Below are positions 24,830 through 33,467 of a DNA stretch of 64,000 bases, one piece after another (positions within the stretch are counted from its first letter, which is position 1; the number at the start of each line of letters is the position of its first letter). A model generated the notes under the pieces. The model saw only the letters and a list, made by a program, of their open reading frames with translations. It ran no database searches and was not told the origin of the DNA. The position numbers and the translations under genes were made by a program. Origin of the DNA: Planctomycetota bacterium (GTDB taxonomy: Bacteria; Planctomycetota; Phycisphaerae; Phycisphaerales; SM1A02); the NCBI GenBank assembly GCA_016872835.1, contig VGYX01000012.1, positions 27,065-91,064 of the forward strand, read 5' to 3'.

Positions 24830-26374
24830 ATGGCTGCTGCTGCCGCCTCCGCCACTGTGCCAGGCCGGCGACGCCCCGTGCTGCGAACCATCGGCCTTGT
24901 CGTGCTCGCCGTCGTCGTCGTGTACGCCGCCCTCGCGATCTACCTGGCCACGCGCCCGGTGGTCATCTCCTTCGACGCGGTGCAGACGTTCCGCGACTCG
25001 CTGCCGAGGCCCGCCAAGCCTGCGGACGCCGCGTGGCCTGCGTATCGCGATGCGTTGGTGTCGCTCGGTTGGGAGCGTGGAAGCCAGAAGGATCCGGCCG
25101 TGGAAGACAATCTCGGGAACGGGCCGGGGCAGCAGGGCTGGACCGAGATCTCCGCATGGGTGGATGCCAACCAGGCGGCCATCGCATCGGCACGGGCGGC
25201 TTCGAAGCGGCCCATGTTCGGATTTCCCCTCGCGCAGGAGCGCGCGGGCGCGGATGCCGCCTTCTTCCCAGAGGCCGCCGGCGGGTCGCAATCTGGCATG
25301 GACAACTCGGACCGTGAGCAGTTCCCCATGCTCTCGGTCAGCTTGCCTCACTTGGGCACGCTGCGTGGCCTGGCGAACGTGCTTCTTGCGGACATGTTCC
25401 GCGCCGCCGAGCAAGGCGATGGCGAGCGAGCGACGCAGGACATCGAGGCCGCCATGGCGCTTTCGATCCATCTGCCCGAGGGGCGCCTCCTCATCTCGGA
25501 TCTTGTCGGCATCGCGATCCGTGCGAGGACCGCGCGAGATGTGCTTGCGACGCTCGAATGGAAGCCCGAGCTGTTCACGGACGCCCAACTGACGCGGATA
25601 CAGGCCGCCCTGCGATCCGTGCCCGCTGCGCTCGAGCGCATCGAGGTCGCCTCCGAGCGCTTGCTGTTCGAGGATGTAGTGCAGCGGTTCTTCTCGGATG
25701 ATGGGGCGGGTGACGGTCTGTTCGTGCCCACTTGGCGGCAGCTGAAGTTCCTGGAGGAGATCTCCACGCTCTCCGCGGGATCCAAGCCCTGGTCGAGCGC
25801 GTGGCCGTGGACCTATGCCGCCTTCGTCGGGGCCTCGAGGCCGCTGGGTGTCTGGGCGATCGCCGGTCGCAAGGAGACTTTGGATCGGCATGCGGCATTC
25901 ATGCAGGGTTTGCAGCAGGTGCCCAACGCATCGCCTCGCGAGGCATTGGCTGCAGCCAAGGCCCTGGAGGCCCAGTTCAGCTTGGATCGCGCCGACCCGA
26001 GGGCGGCTACGCGCTATTTCCTGCAAAGCGTGACCCTTCCGGCGCTGGCGGTTGCCACCGTGAACTTCGCCAGAGACCGCACCGGTCGAGAGATGGCTTG
26101 CGCCGCCATCGCCGCCGAACGCTTCCGTCGCGTGAACAAGCGGTGGCCGAACTCCGCGGCGGAGTTGGCCGCGTTCAACGGCGGCACGGCGCCGATGGAT
26201 CCGTGGGGCGAGGGTCCGATCAAGGTCGCCGCAGACGGGCCCGGGTTCCGCATGTGGTCGGTGAGCCGCAACGGCACCGACGATGGCGGCGATCCGGCTC
26301 AGACGCTCGAGAATGAGGAAGGCGACTGGGTCTTCTTCGCGCCGAGCGGCAAGCTCGACCGGATCAGGAACTGA
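24830..26374 (+). CDS. Membrane-anchored protein of unknown function
   Basis: The 514-residue protein has a short basic cytoplasmic end, one membrane helix (about residues 19-40) and a large helical domain outside the cytoplasm. The last 100 residues contain AAERFRRVNKRWPNSAAEL and MDPWGEGPIKV. This resembles the C-terminal segment of pseudopilin-like planctomycete proteins in which a short peptide is threaded by D-P-W-G. No enzyme motif is seen. It begins 2 nt after kbl and is probably cotranscribed, but a link to threonine breakdown is not evident. Confidence 0.65.
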   Translation: MAAAAASATVPGRRRPVLRTIGLVVLAVVVVYAALAIYLATRPVVISFDAVQTFRDSLPRPAKPADAAWPAYRDALVSLGWERGSQKDPAVEDNLGNGPGQQGWTEISAWVDANQAAIASARAASKRPMFGFPLAQERAGADAAFFPEAAGGSQSGMDNSDREQFPMLSVSLPHLGTLRGLANVLLADMFRAAEQGDGERATQDIEAAMALSIHLPEGRLLISDLVGIAIRARTARDVLATLEWKPELFTDAQLTRIQAALRSVPAALERIEVASERLLFEDVVQRFFSDDGAGDGLFVPTWRQLKFLEEISTLSAGSKPWSSAWPWTYAAFVGASRPLGVWAIAGRKETLDRHAAFMQGLQQVPNASPREALAAAKALEAQFSLDRADPRAATRYFLQSVTLPALAVATVNFARDRTGREMACAAIAAERFRRVNKRWPNSAAELAAFNGGTAPMDPWGEGPIKVAADGPGFRMWSVSRNGTDDGGDPAQTLENEEGDWVFFAPSGKLDRIRN

Positions 26375-26383
26375 CGCCGCGCG

Positions 26384-27427
26384 TCACTCGGACGCGCCAT
26401 CGATCCGCCGCAGCCCCTCGGCCGCCGCGCGCTGCCCCAGCCATCCGCTCAGCCACAGCATGGCCGCGGTGGCCACCAGCAGCCACAGCCCATGCTTCAC
26501 GTCGACCCGGATCACGTCCTGGCCCTCCATCAGGAAGAGGCCGAGCGCGAGCGCCATCACGTCGAGCATGCACCACTCGCGGATCCAGCCGATCCAGCGC
26601 CAGCGCCTTCGATGCGCGTGCGCGGTGGCGGGCACGATCCACGCCCACGCCTCGGCAAGCAGCGTGATCGCCGGCATGGCCACCAACCCGACCGCCGAGA
26701 GGAACGCGAGAGGCCAGTTGCCGCCCTGCGCCATCGCCAGCGGCACGCTGCCGACGCCATAGGCGTTGTCGCGCAGCAGGAACTGGTGGATCTGCATGAA
26801 TGGAAGCCCGAGCGCACCGACGAAGAGGGCAAGCGCGATCGCCAGCACCGCGATCGCGGCGACGCCCAGCCGCCCCGAACGCTTCGCGAGCGCGATGCGC
26901 TCCCGGGGGGCACTGGACTTCTCGCGGATCTCGCGCGCATCGAGAGCCGACGCGGTGATCGAGAGCCACATGGTGGTGGCGACGGCCGTCAGGAACGCGT
27001 ACACGCCCAGATAGGTCGTGGCGGTCACGGCCCATTGGTCGGTCGCGAGCAGCACCAGCACGAGCACGCCCAGCGGGTCGAGCATGCTCCACTTGCCGAG
27101 TCGGCCCATCCACTCGAGCACATGCGTTCGGCGCGGGCCCGCAGGCAGCCGCAGCCAAGCCCATGCCAGCACCCCGATCTTCACGAACGGGAAGATCACG
27201 CTGAATCCGACGATCAGCAGCGCGAGCAGGTGCATGCCACCTTGCCAGAGCAGCGAGACCGATCGCAGCAGCGAGTAGTCCTCGCCACCCTTGATGAACA
27301 CCGCGATGCGCAGGAAGGGCAGCAGGAGTCCGGCGACCTGCAGTGAGAGCGCGATGCCAAGCGCCGCGAGCCAGAACCGCCCCCAGACGCCGGCGCGTCG
27401 ATGAAGCGTCTGTGAGGCCGCGGGCAT
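26384..27427 (-). CDS. PqiA-like (paraquat-inducible protein A) membrane protein
   Basis: The 347-residue integral membrane protein holds two PqiA-type halves, each of about four helices. The signature GKWSMLDPLGVLVLVLL closes the first half and REWCMLDVMALALGLFL the second. In E. coli, PqiA works with MCE-domain proteins in lipid or envelope homeostasis; no MCE gene is seen here. The ATG at 27427 has GGTGAG upstream; a GTG at 27454 would overlap uricase by 16 nt and is the alternative. It follows uricase by 11 nt on the same strand, so it is part of the ureide operon, which is unexpected. Confidence 0.8.
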   Translation of the reverse strand: MPAASQTLHRRAGVWGRFWLAALGIALSLQVAGLLLPFLRIAVFIKGGEDYSLLRSVSLLWQGGMHLLALLIVGFSVIFPFVKIGVLAWAWLRLPAGPRRTHVLEWMGRLGKWSMLDPLGVLVLVLLATDQWAVTATTYLGVYAFLTAVATTMWLSITASALDAREIREKSSAPRERIALAKRSGRLGVAAIAVLAIALALFVGALGLPFMQIHQFLLRDNAYGVGSVPLAMAQGGNWPLAFLSAVGLVAMPAITLLAEAWAWIVPATAHAHRRRWRWIGWIREWCMLDVMALALGLFLMEGQDVIRVDVKHGLWLLVATAAMLWLSGWLGQRAAAEGLRRIDGASE

Positions 27428-27438
27428 GCTGGACGCGC

Positions 27439-28350
27439 TCACCAGTTCGGCCACGTCGCCGGAGGAGGGGGCGCATCATCGCGCTGCACGACGGCCTCGA
27501 TGAAGCCGTAGGGTCGGTCCGCTGCGATGTGCACCTCGTTCGCGTTCCGTTGCCCGAAGGGCGACAGGTCCACCACAAAGTGGTGCTTGTTCGGAAGGCT
27601 GAGGCGCACCGCCGCGATCGCGTCCTGCTGCTTCAACACCGCTTCGCCCATCGCGAACAGCGTCTGCTGCAGCGACAGGCTGTAGTGATCCGCGTAGACC
27701 GCGAGCATCGTGTCCATCGCGGTGCGGTGACTGGTCGCCCAGTCGACGCCGTCGAGTTTCGATGGGTCGCACGTGCTCCAGCGCCAGCAGGCGGTGACCT
27801 CGGTCGCCATGATGCGATCGTCGGTCTCCTTGAGGGTGGTGAATGCGTCGCGCAGATAGCCCTTGAAGGCGCTGTCGCCGGTCTTCAGCACCACAAGCTT
27901 CTCCAGACCGCTCGTGACCCACGCGCGCAGGCTCGCCCCTTCGCGGCTCGCGCGCACCGTCGCCGTGCGCACGTGCGAGCCATCGCGGCGGAATGCGCGC
28001 GGGTGCGGCTTGCCCTTGCTCACGATGCGCTGCCAGGGGTACTGCTCGATACGGATCTCGGCGCCCGAGACATACTGCTGCGTGCCGATGAAATGCCGAG
28101 CCAGCGCGATGCCGAAGGCCTCCGGCTCGAGCGGTCCGAGCTTGTGTGACAGCGCGAACACCGTGTTCTTCTGCGTGTCCGTGGGCAGCACCTTCGCGTT
28201 GTCGCCGGTCAGGTGCGTCTCGGTGAAATCGCCCATGAGCTGCACCGAGACGTTCAGGTCCAGGATCTCGTGCGTGTCGCCCTGGCGTGTGATGCGGAAG
28301 ACACGGTTTTCCGCCTTGCCGTAGCGGTTCTCGCCGAGCACGATCGCCAT
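27439..28350 (-). CDS. Uricase (factor-independent urate hydroxylase)
   Basis: The 303-residue enzyme oxidises urate with O2 to 5-hydroxyisourate and hydrogen peroxide. Expected catalytic residues are present: K12 in NRYGKAENR and T57 in PTDTQKNTVF, together with the later SLPNKHHFVVDL and C-terminal GFIEAVV segments. Length matches cofactor-free uricases. The start at 28350 has AGGAAG upstream and lies 2 nt after the HIU hydrolase stop. It should act right after xanthine dehydrogenase (33968-38670) and right before HIU hydrolase. No peroxisome-like or export signal is seen, so it is cytoplasmic. Confidence 0.96.
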   Translation of the reverse strand: MAIVLGENRYGKAENRVFRITRQGDTHEILDLNVSVQLMGDFTETHLTGDNAKVLPTDTQKNTVFALSHKLGPLEPEAFGIALARHFIGTQQYVSGAEIRIEQYPWQRIVSKGKPHPRAFRRDGSHVRTATVRASREGASLRAWVTSGLEKLVVLKTGDSAFKGYLRDAFTTLKETDDRIMATEVTACWRWSTCDPSKLDGVDWATSHRTAMDTMLAVYADHYSLSLQQTLFAMGEAVLKQQDAIAAVRLSLPNKHHFVVDLSPFGQRNANEVHIAADRPYGFIEAVVQRDDAPPPPATWPNW

Positions 28351-28352
28351 GA

Positions 28353-28700
28353 TCAGCTTCCTCGGTAGGTGCTGTAGCCGAAGGGGCTCAGCAGCAGGGG
28401 TACATGGTGGTGGCGTGACGCGTCGGTCACCTCGAACTCGATCGAGACGCTCGGAAAGAAGCCCTTCGTGCCACGGGCGGCGCGCCAGGTGCCGGTGTTG
28501 AAGGTGAGGCGGAAGATGCCGACGGAGAGCGGCGCGGAGCCGAGCACCGTCTTGATGCGGCCATCGGCGTCGGTCGCGCCGCCGCCGACTTCCTTCCAAT
28601 GATCGCCATCGCGTCGCTCGCAGCGAACCTGCATGCCCGCGGCGGGAAGGCCAGTGGCGGTGTCGAGCACATGGGTCGAGAGTCCGTGGGAAGCGCTCAC
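28353..28700 (-). CDS. 5-hydroxyisourate hydrolase (transthyretin-like)
   Basis: The 115-residue protein hydrolyses 5-hydroxyisourate to OHCU. It has the family N-terminal LSTHVLDTATGLPA with H10, the HHHVPLLLSPFGYSTY segment, and the diagnostic C-terminal tetrapeptide Y-R-G-S. The start is GTG at 28700, fixed by a TAGTCT hexamer ending 6 nt upstream on the minus strand. It is the first gene of the HIU hydrolase - uricase - PqiA-like operon, which diverges from the fusion gene across 63 bp. Confidence 0.95.
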   Translation of the reverse strand: MSASHGLSTHVLDTATGLPAAGMQVRCERRDGDHWKEVGGGATDADGRIKTVLGSAPLSVGIFRLTFNTGTWRAARGTKGFFPSVSIEFEVTDASRHHHVPLLLSPFGYSTYRGS

Positions 28701-28706
28701 CTACGC

Positions 28707-28712
28707 AGACTA
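28707..28712 (-). promoter_or_regulatory. -10-like hexamer TAGTCT for the HIUase operon (leaderless)
   Basis: On the minus strand TAGTCT ends 6 nt before the GTG at 28700. It sits back to back with the promoter of the divergent fusion gene in a 63-bp gap. Confidence 0.6.
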
Positions 28713-28751
28713 GATCGAAGCCTTGCGAGGGTCAATGAAGCGATGCGGTGG

Positions 28752-28757
28752 TACCTT
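28752..28757 (+). promoter_or_regulatory. -10-like hexamer TACCTT for the fusion gene (leaderless)
   Basis: TACCTT ends 6 nt before the ATG at 28764. It decides that start over in-frame ATGs upstream, which overlap the divergent HIUase gene or its promoter. Confidence 0.6.
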
Positions 28758-28763
28758 CGCAAG

Positions 28764-31700
28764 ATGCCTGAACGCGACCACATGGAGCATGACGCGCCCA
28801 TGTACCGCGACTTCCTCTCCGATGCATGGATGGCGCACCTGCTCGCGCGGAGTACGCCTGTTCCGGGGGTGGATGGCCTTCGGCAGGTGGGTACGTGCGC
28901 GGGGCTCGAATCGCGTGAGGCGCTCGAGTTCCTGCGTGACCTGCATGATGCGGTGAAGCACGATCTGCGCCGCGTGCTGGAGCGTCGCTCGACCGATCGC
29001 GCCTTCATCGATGAGCGCACCCGCGCCTGCGTGGCCCTGAACCGAGATCTTGGAATCGGTTTCCGCGACGCCGACTACCAGACGGTCATCGGCATGCAGG
29101 ACGGCGACGGCCGCACGGTGATCGGGCCGCTGCGTGCGGACTACGCCGAGGCGCACGGGCAGGCCCCGATCGCGCCGGTTCCGGCGTTCCTGCAGGGTCA
29201 TCATGTCACGCTGTTCGGCCCGCCCGATGACGCCAAGCTCTCGATCAACGCGATGAACGCGTTCCATCGGCGCATCGAAGGGGAGCCTGCGATCGTGGAG
29301 GAACTGCTGCGCGACAGCGGGGCGGTCGCCATGTGGGGCGCCGATGACGAGGATTCGAAGACGCCGCTGCGCGCCGATCTGGTGCAGGCGGGGGAAAATC
29401 TGACCGGCTGCCTGCGCGGAGACATCGCGTGCACCGACGCACGCACGGGGCGCACCTATGCGCTCGCTGCCGATCGGCGCTCGCGACCGATCAAGCGCTT
29501 CCCGGGCCTCGCGCTTCCGTGCACCTTCCTGTTCCGTGGCGGCAATCCTGTGCCGCTGCACCTGTACGACTTCGCGCTGCATCTCTTCGCGAACTGGCGC
29601 AACCCCCAGGCGCTCGCGTTCTACGCGCCCAAGTTGGAGAACGACGAGGAGGCCACGTACCTCGCGGGCATGCTGCGTCACGCCGAACGGCTGCTGCAGG
29701 CGCGCGAGCCCGCGTATCGTACGGGTGGTGTCCGGCTGCTGATCGTGCTCGAGAACCCGCGCGCGGTGTTCCGCCTGAACGAGATCATCGACGCGCTGCA
29801 CCCGTACTTCGCCGGGGCCTCGCTCGGTTGGCACGACTACCTCGCCAGCACGGCGCGCCTGATGAAGGAGGACCCGAACTACCGCATTCCGGTGAAGGCT
29901 GATCCGGAGATCGTGATCAAGCACATCAAGGCCTCGCATGAGCTGCTGGCGCGCGTGGTGCACCCGCGCGGCGGCATCTCGATCGGCGGCATGTACGGCG
30001 TGCTGCCGAGCGAGAACCGCATCGGGAGCGAGTCGTTCCAGGTGGCGATCCGCGGATTCCTGCGTGACGTGTTCACGCAGCTCAAGCGCGGTCTCGACGG
30101 CTTCTGGGTGGCGCATCCCGACTTCGTGCGGCTCGGCTTGGCATTGGTCGAGGGATGGAAGCGGCTGCAGGCCGGCGACCATGGGCCGATCGAGGCGCTG
30201 GTGCGTGGCCTGCTGGCTGCGAAGCATCAGCAGCTGATGCTTGACTTCATCCATGGGCCCGACATCGCGAGCCTTGACCGCGCCGATCCGCTCTATGCAC
30301 GTGCGTTGCTCGCCGCCGATCGACCAACAAGCGATTGCATTTCCAATGACGATCCCGAGGAGGTTCGCTACAACTGCTTCCAGTGCCTGCAGTACCTGGC
30401 CGACTGGCTCTGCGGCAACGGGTGCGTGGCGCTTCCAGCGGCGATCGATGGCGTGCCGGTGCGTGTGATGGACGATCTGGCCACCACGGAGCGCTCGCGC
30501 TGGGAGGTCTGGCACGAGGTGCGACATGGGCGTGTGACCGTCGAGCAGCTCGTGCGCATCGCGCACGAGGAGATGCACTTCATCCAGAAGGACCGCACGG
30601 CGCCTGGCAAGGCGGTGCAGGTGAAGTGGGACGACCGCACGCGCGGCTGGTACCCGGTGGCGATGCACCTGATGCTGCAGTTGATGACCGCCGAGCGGCC
30701 GGTCGAGTTTGCGAGCGAGCTTTTGTTGCCCTTCACCGTGGATTCGGTGCGTGTCGCGCCGGATCCGCTCGTGGCTGCGGCGGCGGTGGAGCCCGCGAAG
30801 TACGCGTTGAGCCGCAGGATGTCGCGTTGTCATGCGGCGTTCACGGCGTGTGGTGCGCAGGCTTTCGTGCGTGCGCTTGTCGACCTGCCCGTGCTTGATC
30901 TGGACGCGGCCAAGCGCGCGGTGATGGCGTTCTCGGTCGATGACGTGAACGAGGCCGCCGGCTTCCACGGCGACATTGGTGAGCGGCGCACCACGCTCGA
31001 TGCCCGCGCCGCGCAGGAGCAGGCGGGCGTGGCAGGGGAGGCCGAGGCCGTGCAGTCGCGCCTGCGCGAGCTCGGCGCGCGATATCGCGAGAAGTTCGGC
31101 TTCAAGTTCCTGATCGCCGCCAAGGGCAAGTCGGGTGCCGAGATGCTCGGGGCGCTCGAGGCGCGGCTGGCCGGTACGCCGATGCAGGAACTGCAGCATG
31201 CACGCGAGGCGCTCTGGACGATCGCGAAGCAGCGATTGATCGCGTTCGGCGCCGATGGGGTGATCGATCGTGTGCGGGAGGCGTGTACCCGTCATGGGGT
31301 GCGTGGACTGTCGGCCTGCGTGAGCGCGCCGGGGTGCGCACCGCAGTCGATCGTGTTCGGCGACCGGGAGCCTGGCGAGCCGGTCACGGCCGACACCGCG
31401 TTCGAGATCGCCTCGCTCAGCAAGACGATCGGATCATGCTTCGCGATCGAGCACTTCCGAAGTGCGGGAATCGGGCTCGATGCGTCCGTGCAGCCACTCC
31501 TTGCGGCGTGCGGAGGCGACTTCCGACTTCGTTCGCTCGATGCCACGCATGCGGAGTGGGCCGATCAGGTGCAACTCGCGCACCTGATGCGCCACGAGGC
31601 GCTCAACATGCACTACGTGAACGGCGTGCCGGCGAATCGGCCGATGCCGCCAGTCGCCGAACTGTTGCCCGGCAACGCGGCGTGGCGCTACGAGCCTGTC

Positions 31701-33467
31701 GGTGTGGCGAACGAGCCTGGCACGCGCTTCGCGTACTCGGGCGGTGGTTTCATGGTGCTCGAGCATCTCGTGCAGCGGCGCGTGGGCATGCCGATCCATG
31801 AGGCAACACGGCCGTTCCTCGAGGCGCTCGGCATGCGGCACACCTCCTTCGAGCAGGTGGAGGCGCCTTTGCCGGAGATCGCGAAGTGTTTCCGCGATGA
31901 CGGATCGATGATCGACGGCGGGCGCCTGCTCTTTCCCGGGTTCGCCGCCGGCGCCGTTTCGACGCCCGCCGATGTGGCCCGGTTCCTCCGCACGCTCACG
32001 CAGGCTTTCCATCGCGTGGAAGGCTGCGGCCCCATCTCGCACGACACCGCGGTGCGCATGCTGCACGGCGTGGATCGTGGCAGTCGCGTGTTCATGGGCT
32101 GCGACATGGGTCTCGGCGTGTTCATCGTGGAAGCGGGAGCCAACCGCTTCGCCGTGCACCAAGGAGCCAACGACGGCTGCCGCGCGCTGTTCGCGCACTG
32201 CTTCCATGGGCCCGATGCCGGATGCGGCGTGGTGATCTGCGCCAGCGGCGAGGAGCGCGCCGTCGCGTGCATCGCCGAGGTGGCGCGAACGTTGCTTCAG
32301 CATCTTGGCGTGCGCGGCGTCGACTGGTCGCGCCTTGGCGATGGCATGGTGGCGGCCAATACGCCGCCTGAGCAGCGCGTGAACATCGGCTACCGCGAGT
32401 CGCTGTTCCGCGCATTCGAGCCGGATCTCGCGGAGGTCATTGTGCAGCGCGGTCCGCTGGATCCGCTCGCCCGCTTCAACTTCGTCGTCGGTGCCACGAT
32501 CGAGAGCGTCTCCAACCAGCGATTCGCGCGCGCCGAGAATCTGCTCTCGCCCCATGAACCCGTGTTCGATCCTGCGCTCTTCGGCAAGCAGGGCAAGGTG
32601 ATGGACAGCTGGGAGACGGTTCGCCACAACCCACTCGGTCGCGACACGCTTGTGCTGCGGCTGGCGAAGCCGGCGAAGATCTCGCTCGTGGCCGTTTCGA
32701 CACGCTTTCATAATGGCAATCAGGCACAGGCGATCGAGTTGGAGGGCTTTCACGAGCGTGCCGGCGTCTGGAAGCCAATCCTTGCACGCATGCCGCTGCA
32801 GGGTCACGCCATGCATGTGGCGCCCACGCGCATCTTCAACGAAACCTTCGAGCGCGTTCGCCTCACGATGTTCCCGGACGGGGGCGTCACGCGGCTCGGG
32901 CTCTTCGGTGCCGACCTTCCCGCAACCGAGCGCGAGCGTCTGCTCGCCTCGCCGTGCGTCCCGTTCCCCGCGTTCGACGCGCAGACCCGCAAGCCGCTCA
33001 TGCCGAAGTTCGTGGGCGTGCCGCGTGCCCCATCGGCGGGATGCAACCTTGCCAGCGCCGCCTTCGGTGCCCGCGTCGTCGCCGCGAGCAACGAGCACTA
33101 TGGTCCCGCAGCGCAGGTGATCTCGCCCTTCCCGCCACTGCACATGTTCGACGGCCTCGAGAGCGCGCGCAGTCGCGAGCCCGGGCACAGCGAGCATGTC
33201 ACGATCGCGCTTGCCCGCGCCGCACCCATCGGTCGCATCCGCATCGACTTCACGCACTTCGTGAACAACAATCCGCGCGAACTTCAGGTGGAAGGTCGTA
33301 CGGGCGGTGCCTGGATCACGCTCGTTCCGCGCACGCCGGTGAAGGCCTACGCCGGCAATGCCACGGAGTGGCTGGTGCACGAATCGGCCGTCTGCGACCA
33401 GATCCGCGTGACCGCGTACCCTGACGGCGGCATGAATCGTGTCCATGTCTTCGAGGCTGGCGCATGA
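28764..33467 (+). CDS. Four-domain ureide fusion: malate synthase / OHCU decarboxylase / serine hydrolase / allantoicase
   Basis: This single 1567-residue frame joins four enzymes. (1) About 1-680: malate synthase, with VLENPRAVFRLNEI (likely Mg ligand E340), GWHDYL (D358), VHPRGGISIGGM, GFWVAHPDFV, NGCVALP and MDDLATTERSRWEVW (likely catalytic D571). (2) About 685-835: OHCU decarboxylase, with FHGDIG (H735) and YREKFGFKFLIAAKGKS. (3) About 840-1190: class C beta-lactamase-fold serine hydrolase, with S884-L-S-K887, Y991-S-G and H1132-Q-G. (4) About 1245-1567: allantoicase, with two repeats, MDSWETVRHN and RFHNGNQAQAIELEG. The order places the serine hydrolase at the allantoinase step. No ureidoglycolate lyase is included. 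The start is set by the -10-like hexamer; guaD overlaps the stop by 4 nt. Domain identities are firm; the serine hydrolase role is inference. Confidence 0.92.
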   Translation: MPERDHMEHDAPMYRDFLSDAWMAHLLARSTPVPGVDGLRQVGTCAGLESREALEFLRDLHDAVKHDLRRVLERRSTDRAFIDERTRACVALNRDLGIGFRDADYQTVIGMQDGDGRTVIGPLRADYAEAHGQAPIAPVPAFLQGHHVTLFGPPDDAKLSINAMNAFHRRIEGEPAIVEELLRDSGAVAMWGADDEDSKTPLRADLVQAGENLTGCLRGDIACTDARTGRTYALAADRRSRPIKRFPGLALPCTFLFRGGNPVPLHLYDFALHLFANWRNPQALAFYAPKLENDEEATYLAGMLRHAERLLQAREPAYRTGGVRLLIVLENPRAVFRLNEIIDALHPYFAGASLGWHDYLASTARLMKEDPNYRIPVKADPEIVIKHIKASHELLARVVHPRGGISIGGMYGVLPSENRIGSESFQVAIRGFLRDVFTQLKRGLDGFWVAHPDFVRLGLALVEGWKRLQAGDHGPIEALVRGLLAAKHQQLMLDFIHGPDIASLDRADPLYARALLAADRPTSDCISNDDPEEVRYNCFQCLQYLADWLCGNGCVALPAAIDGVPVRVMDDLATTERSRWEVWHEVRHGRVTVEQLVRIAHEEMHFIQKDRTAPGKAVQVKWDDRTRGWYPVAMHLMLQLMTAERPVEFASELLLPFTVDSVRVAPDPLVAAAAVEPAKYALSRRMSRCHAAFTACGAQAFVRALVDLPVLDLDAAKRAVMAFSVDDVNEAAGFHGDIGERRTTLDARAAQEQAGVAGEAEAVQSRLRELGARYREKFGFKFLIAAKGKSGAEMLGALEARLAGTPMQELQHAREALWTIAKQRLIAFGADGVIDRVREACTRHGVRGLSACVSAPGCAPQSIVFGDREPGEPVTADTAFEIASLSKTIGSCFAIEHFRSAGIGLDASVQPLLAACGGDFRLRSLDATHAEWADQVQLAHLMRHEALNMHYVNGVPANRPMPPVAELLPGNAAWRYEPVGVANEPGTRFAYSGGGFMVLEHLVQRRVGMPIHEATRPFLEALGMRHTSFEQVEAPLPEIAKCFRDDGSMIDGGRLLFPGFAAGAVSTPADVARFLRTLTQAFHRVEGCGPISHDTAVRMLHGVDRGSRVFMGCDMGLGVFIVEAGANRFAVHQGANDGCRALFAHCFHGPDAGCGVVICASGEERAVACIAEVARTLLQHLGVRGVDWSRLGDGMVAANTPPEQRVNIGYRESLFRAFEPDLAEVIVQRGPLDPLARFNFVVGATIESVSNQRFARAENLLSPHEPVFDPALFGKQGKVMDSWETVRHNPLGRDTLVLRLAKPAKISLVAVSTRFHNGNQAQAIELEGFHERAGVWKPILARMPLQGHAMHVAPTRIFNETFERVRLTMFPDGGVTRLGLFGADLPATERERLLASPCVPFPAFDAQTRKPLMPKFVGVPRAPSAGCNLASAAFGARVVAASNEHYGPAAQVISPFPPLHMFDGLESARSREPGHSEHVTIALARAAPIGRIRIDFTHFVNNNPRELQVEGRTGGAWITLVPRTPVKAYAGNATEWLVHESAVCDQIRVTAYPDGGMNRVHVFEAGA

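Noticed and set aside
31260-32340. Beta-lactam resistance by the SxxK domain
   Set aside because: The domain is embedded between ureide enzymes in one cytoplasmic protein without a signal peptide. It cannot act as a periplasmic beta-lactamase in that form.
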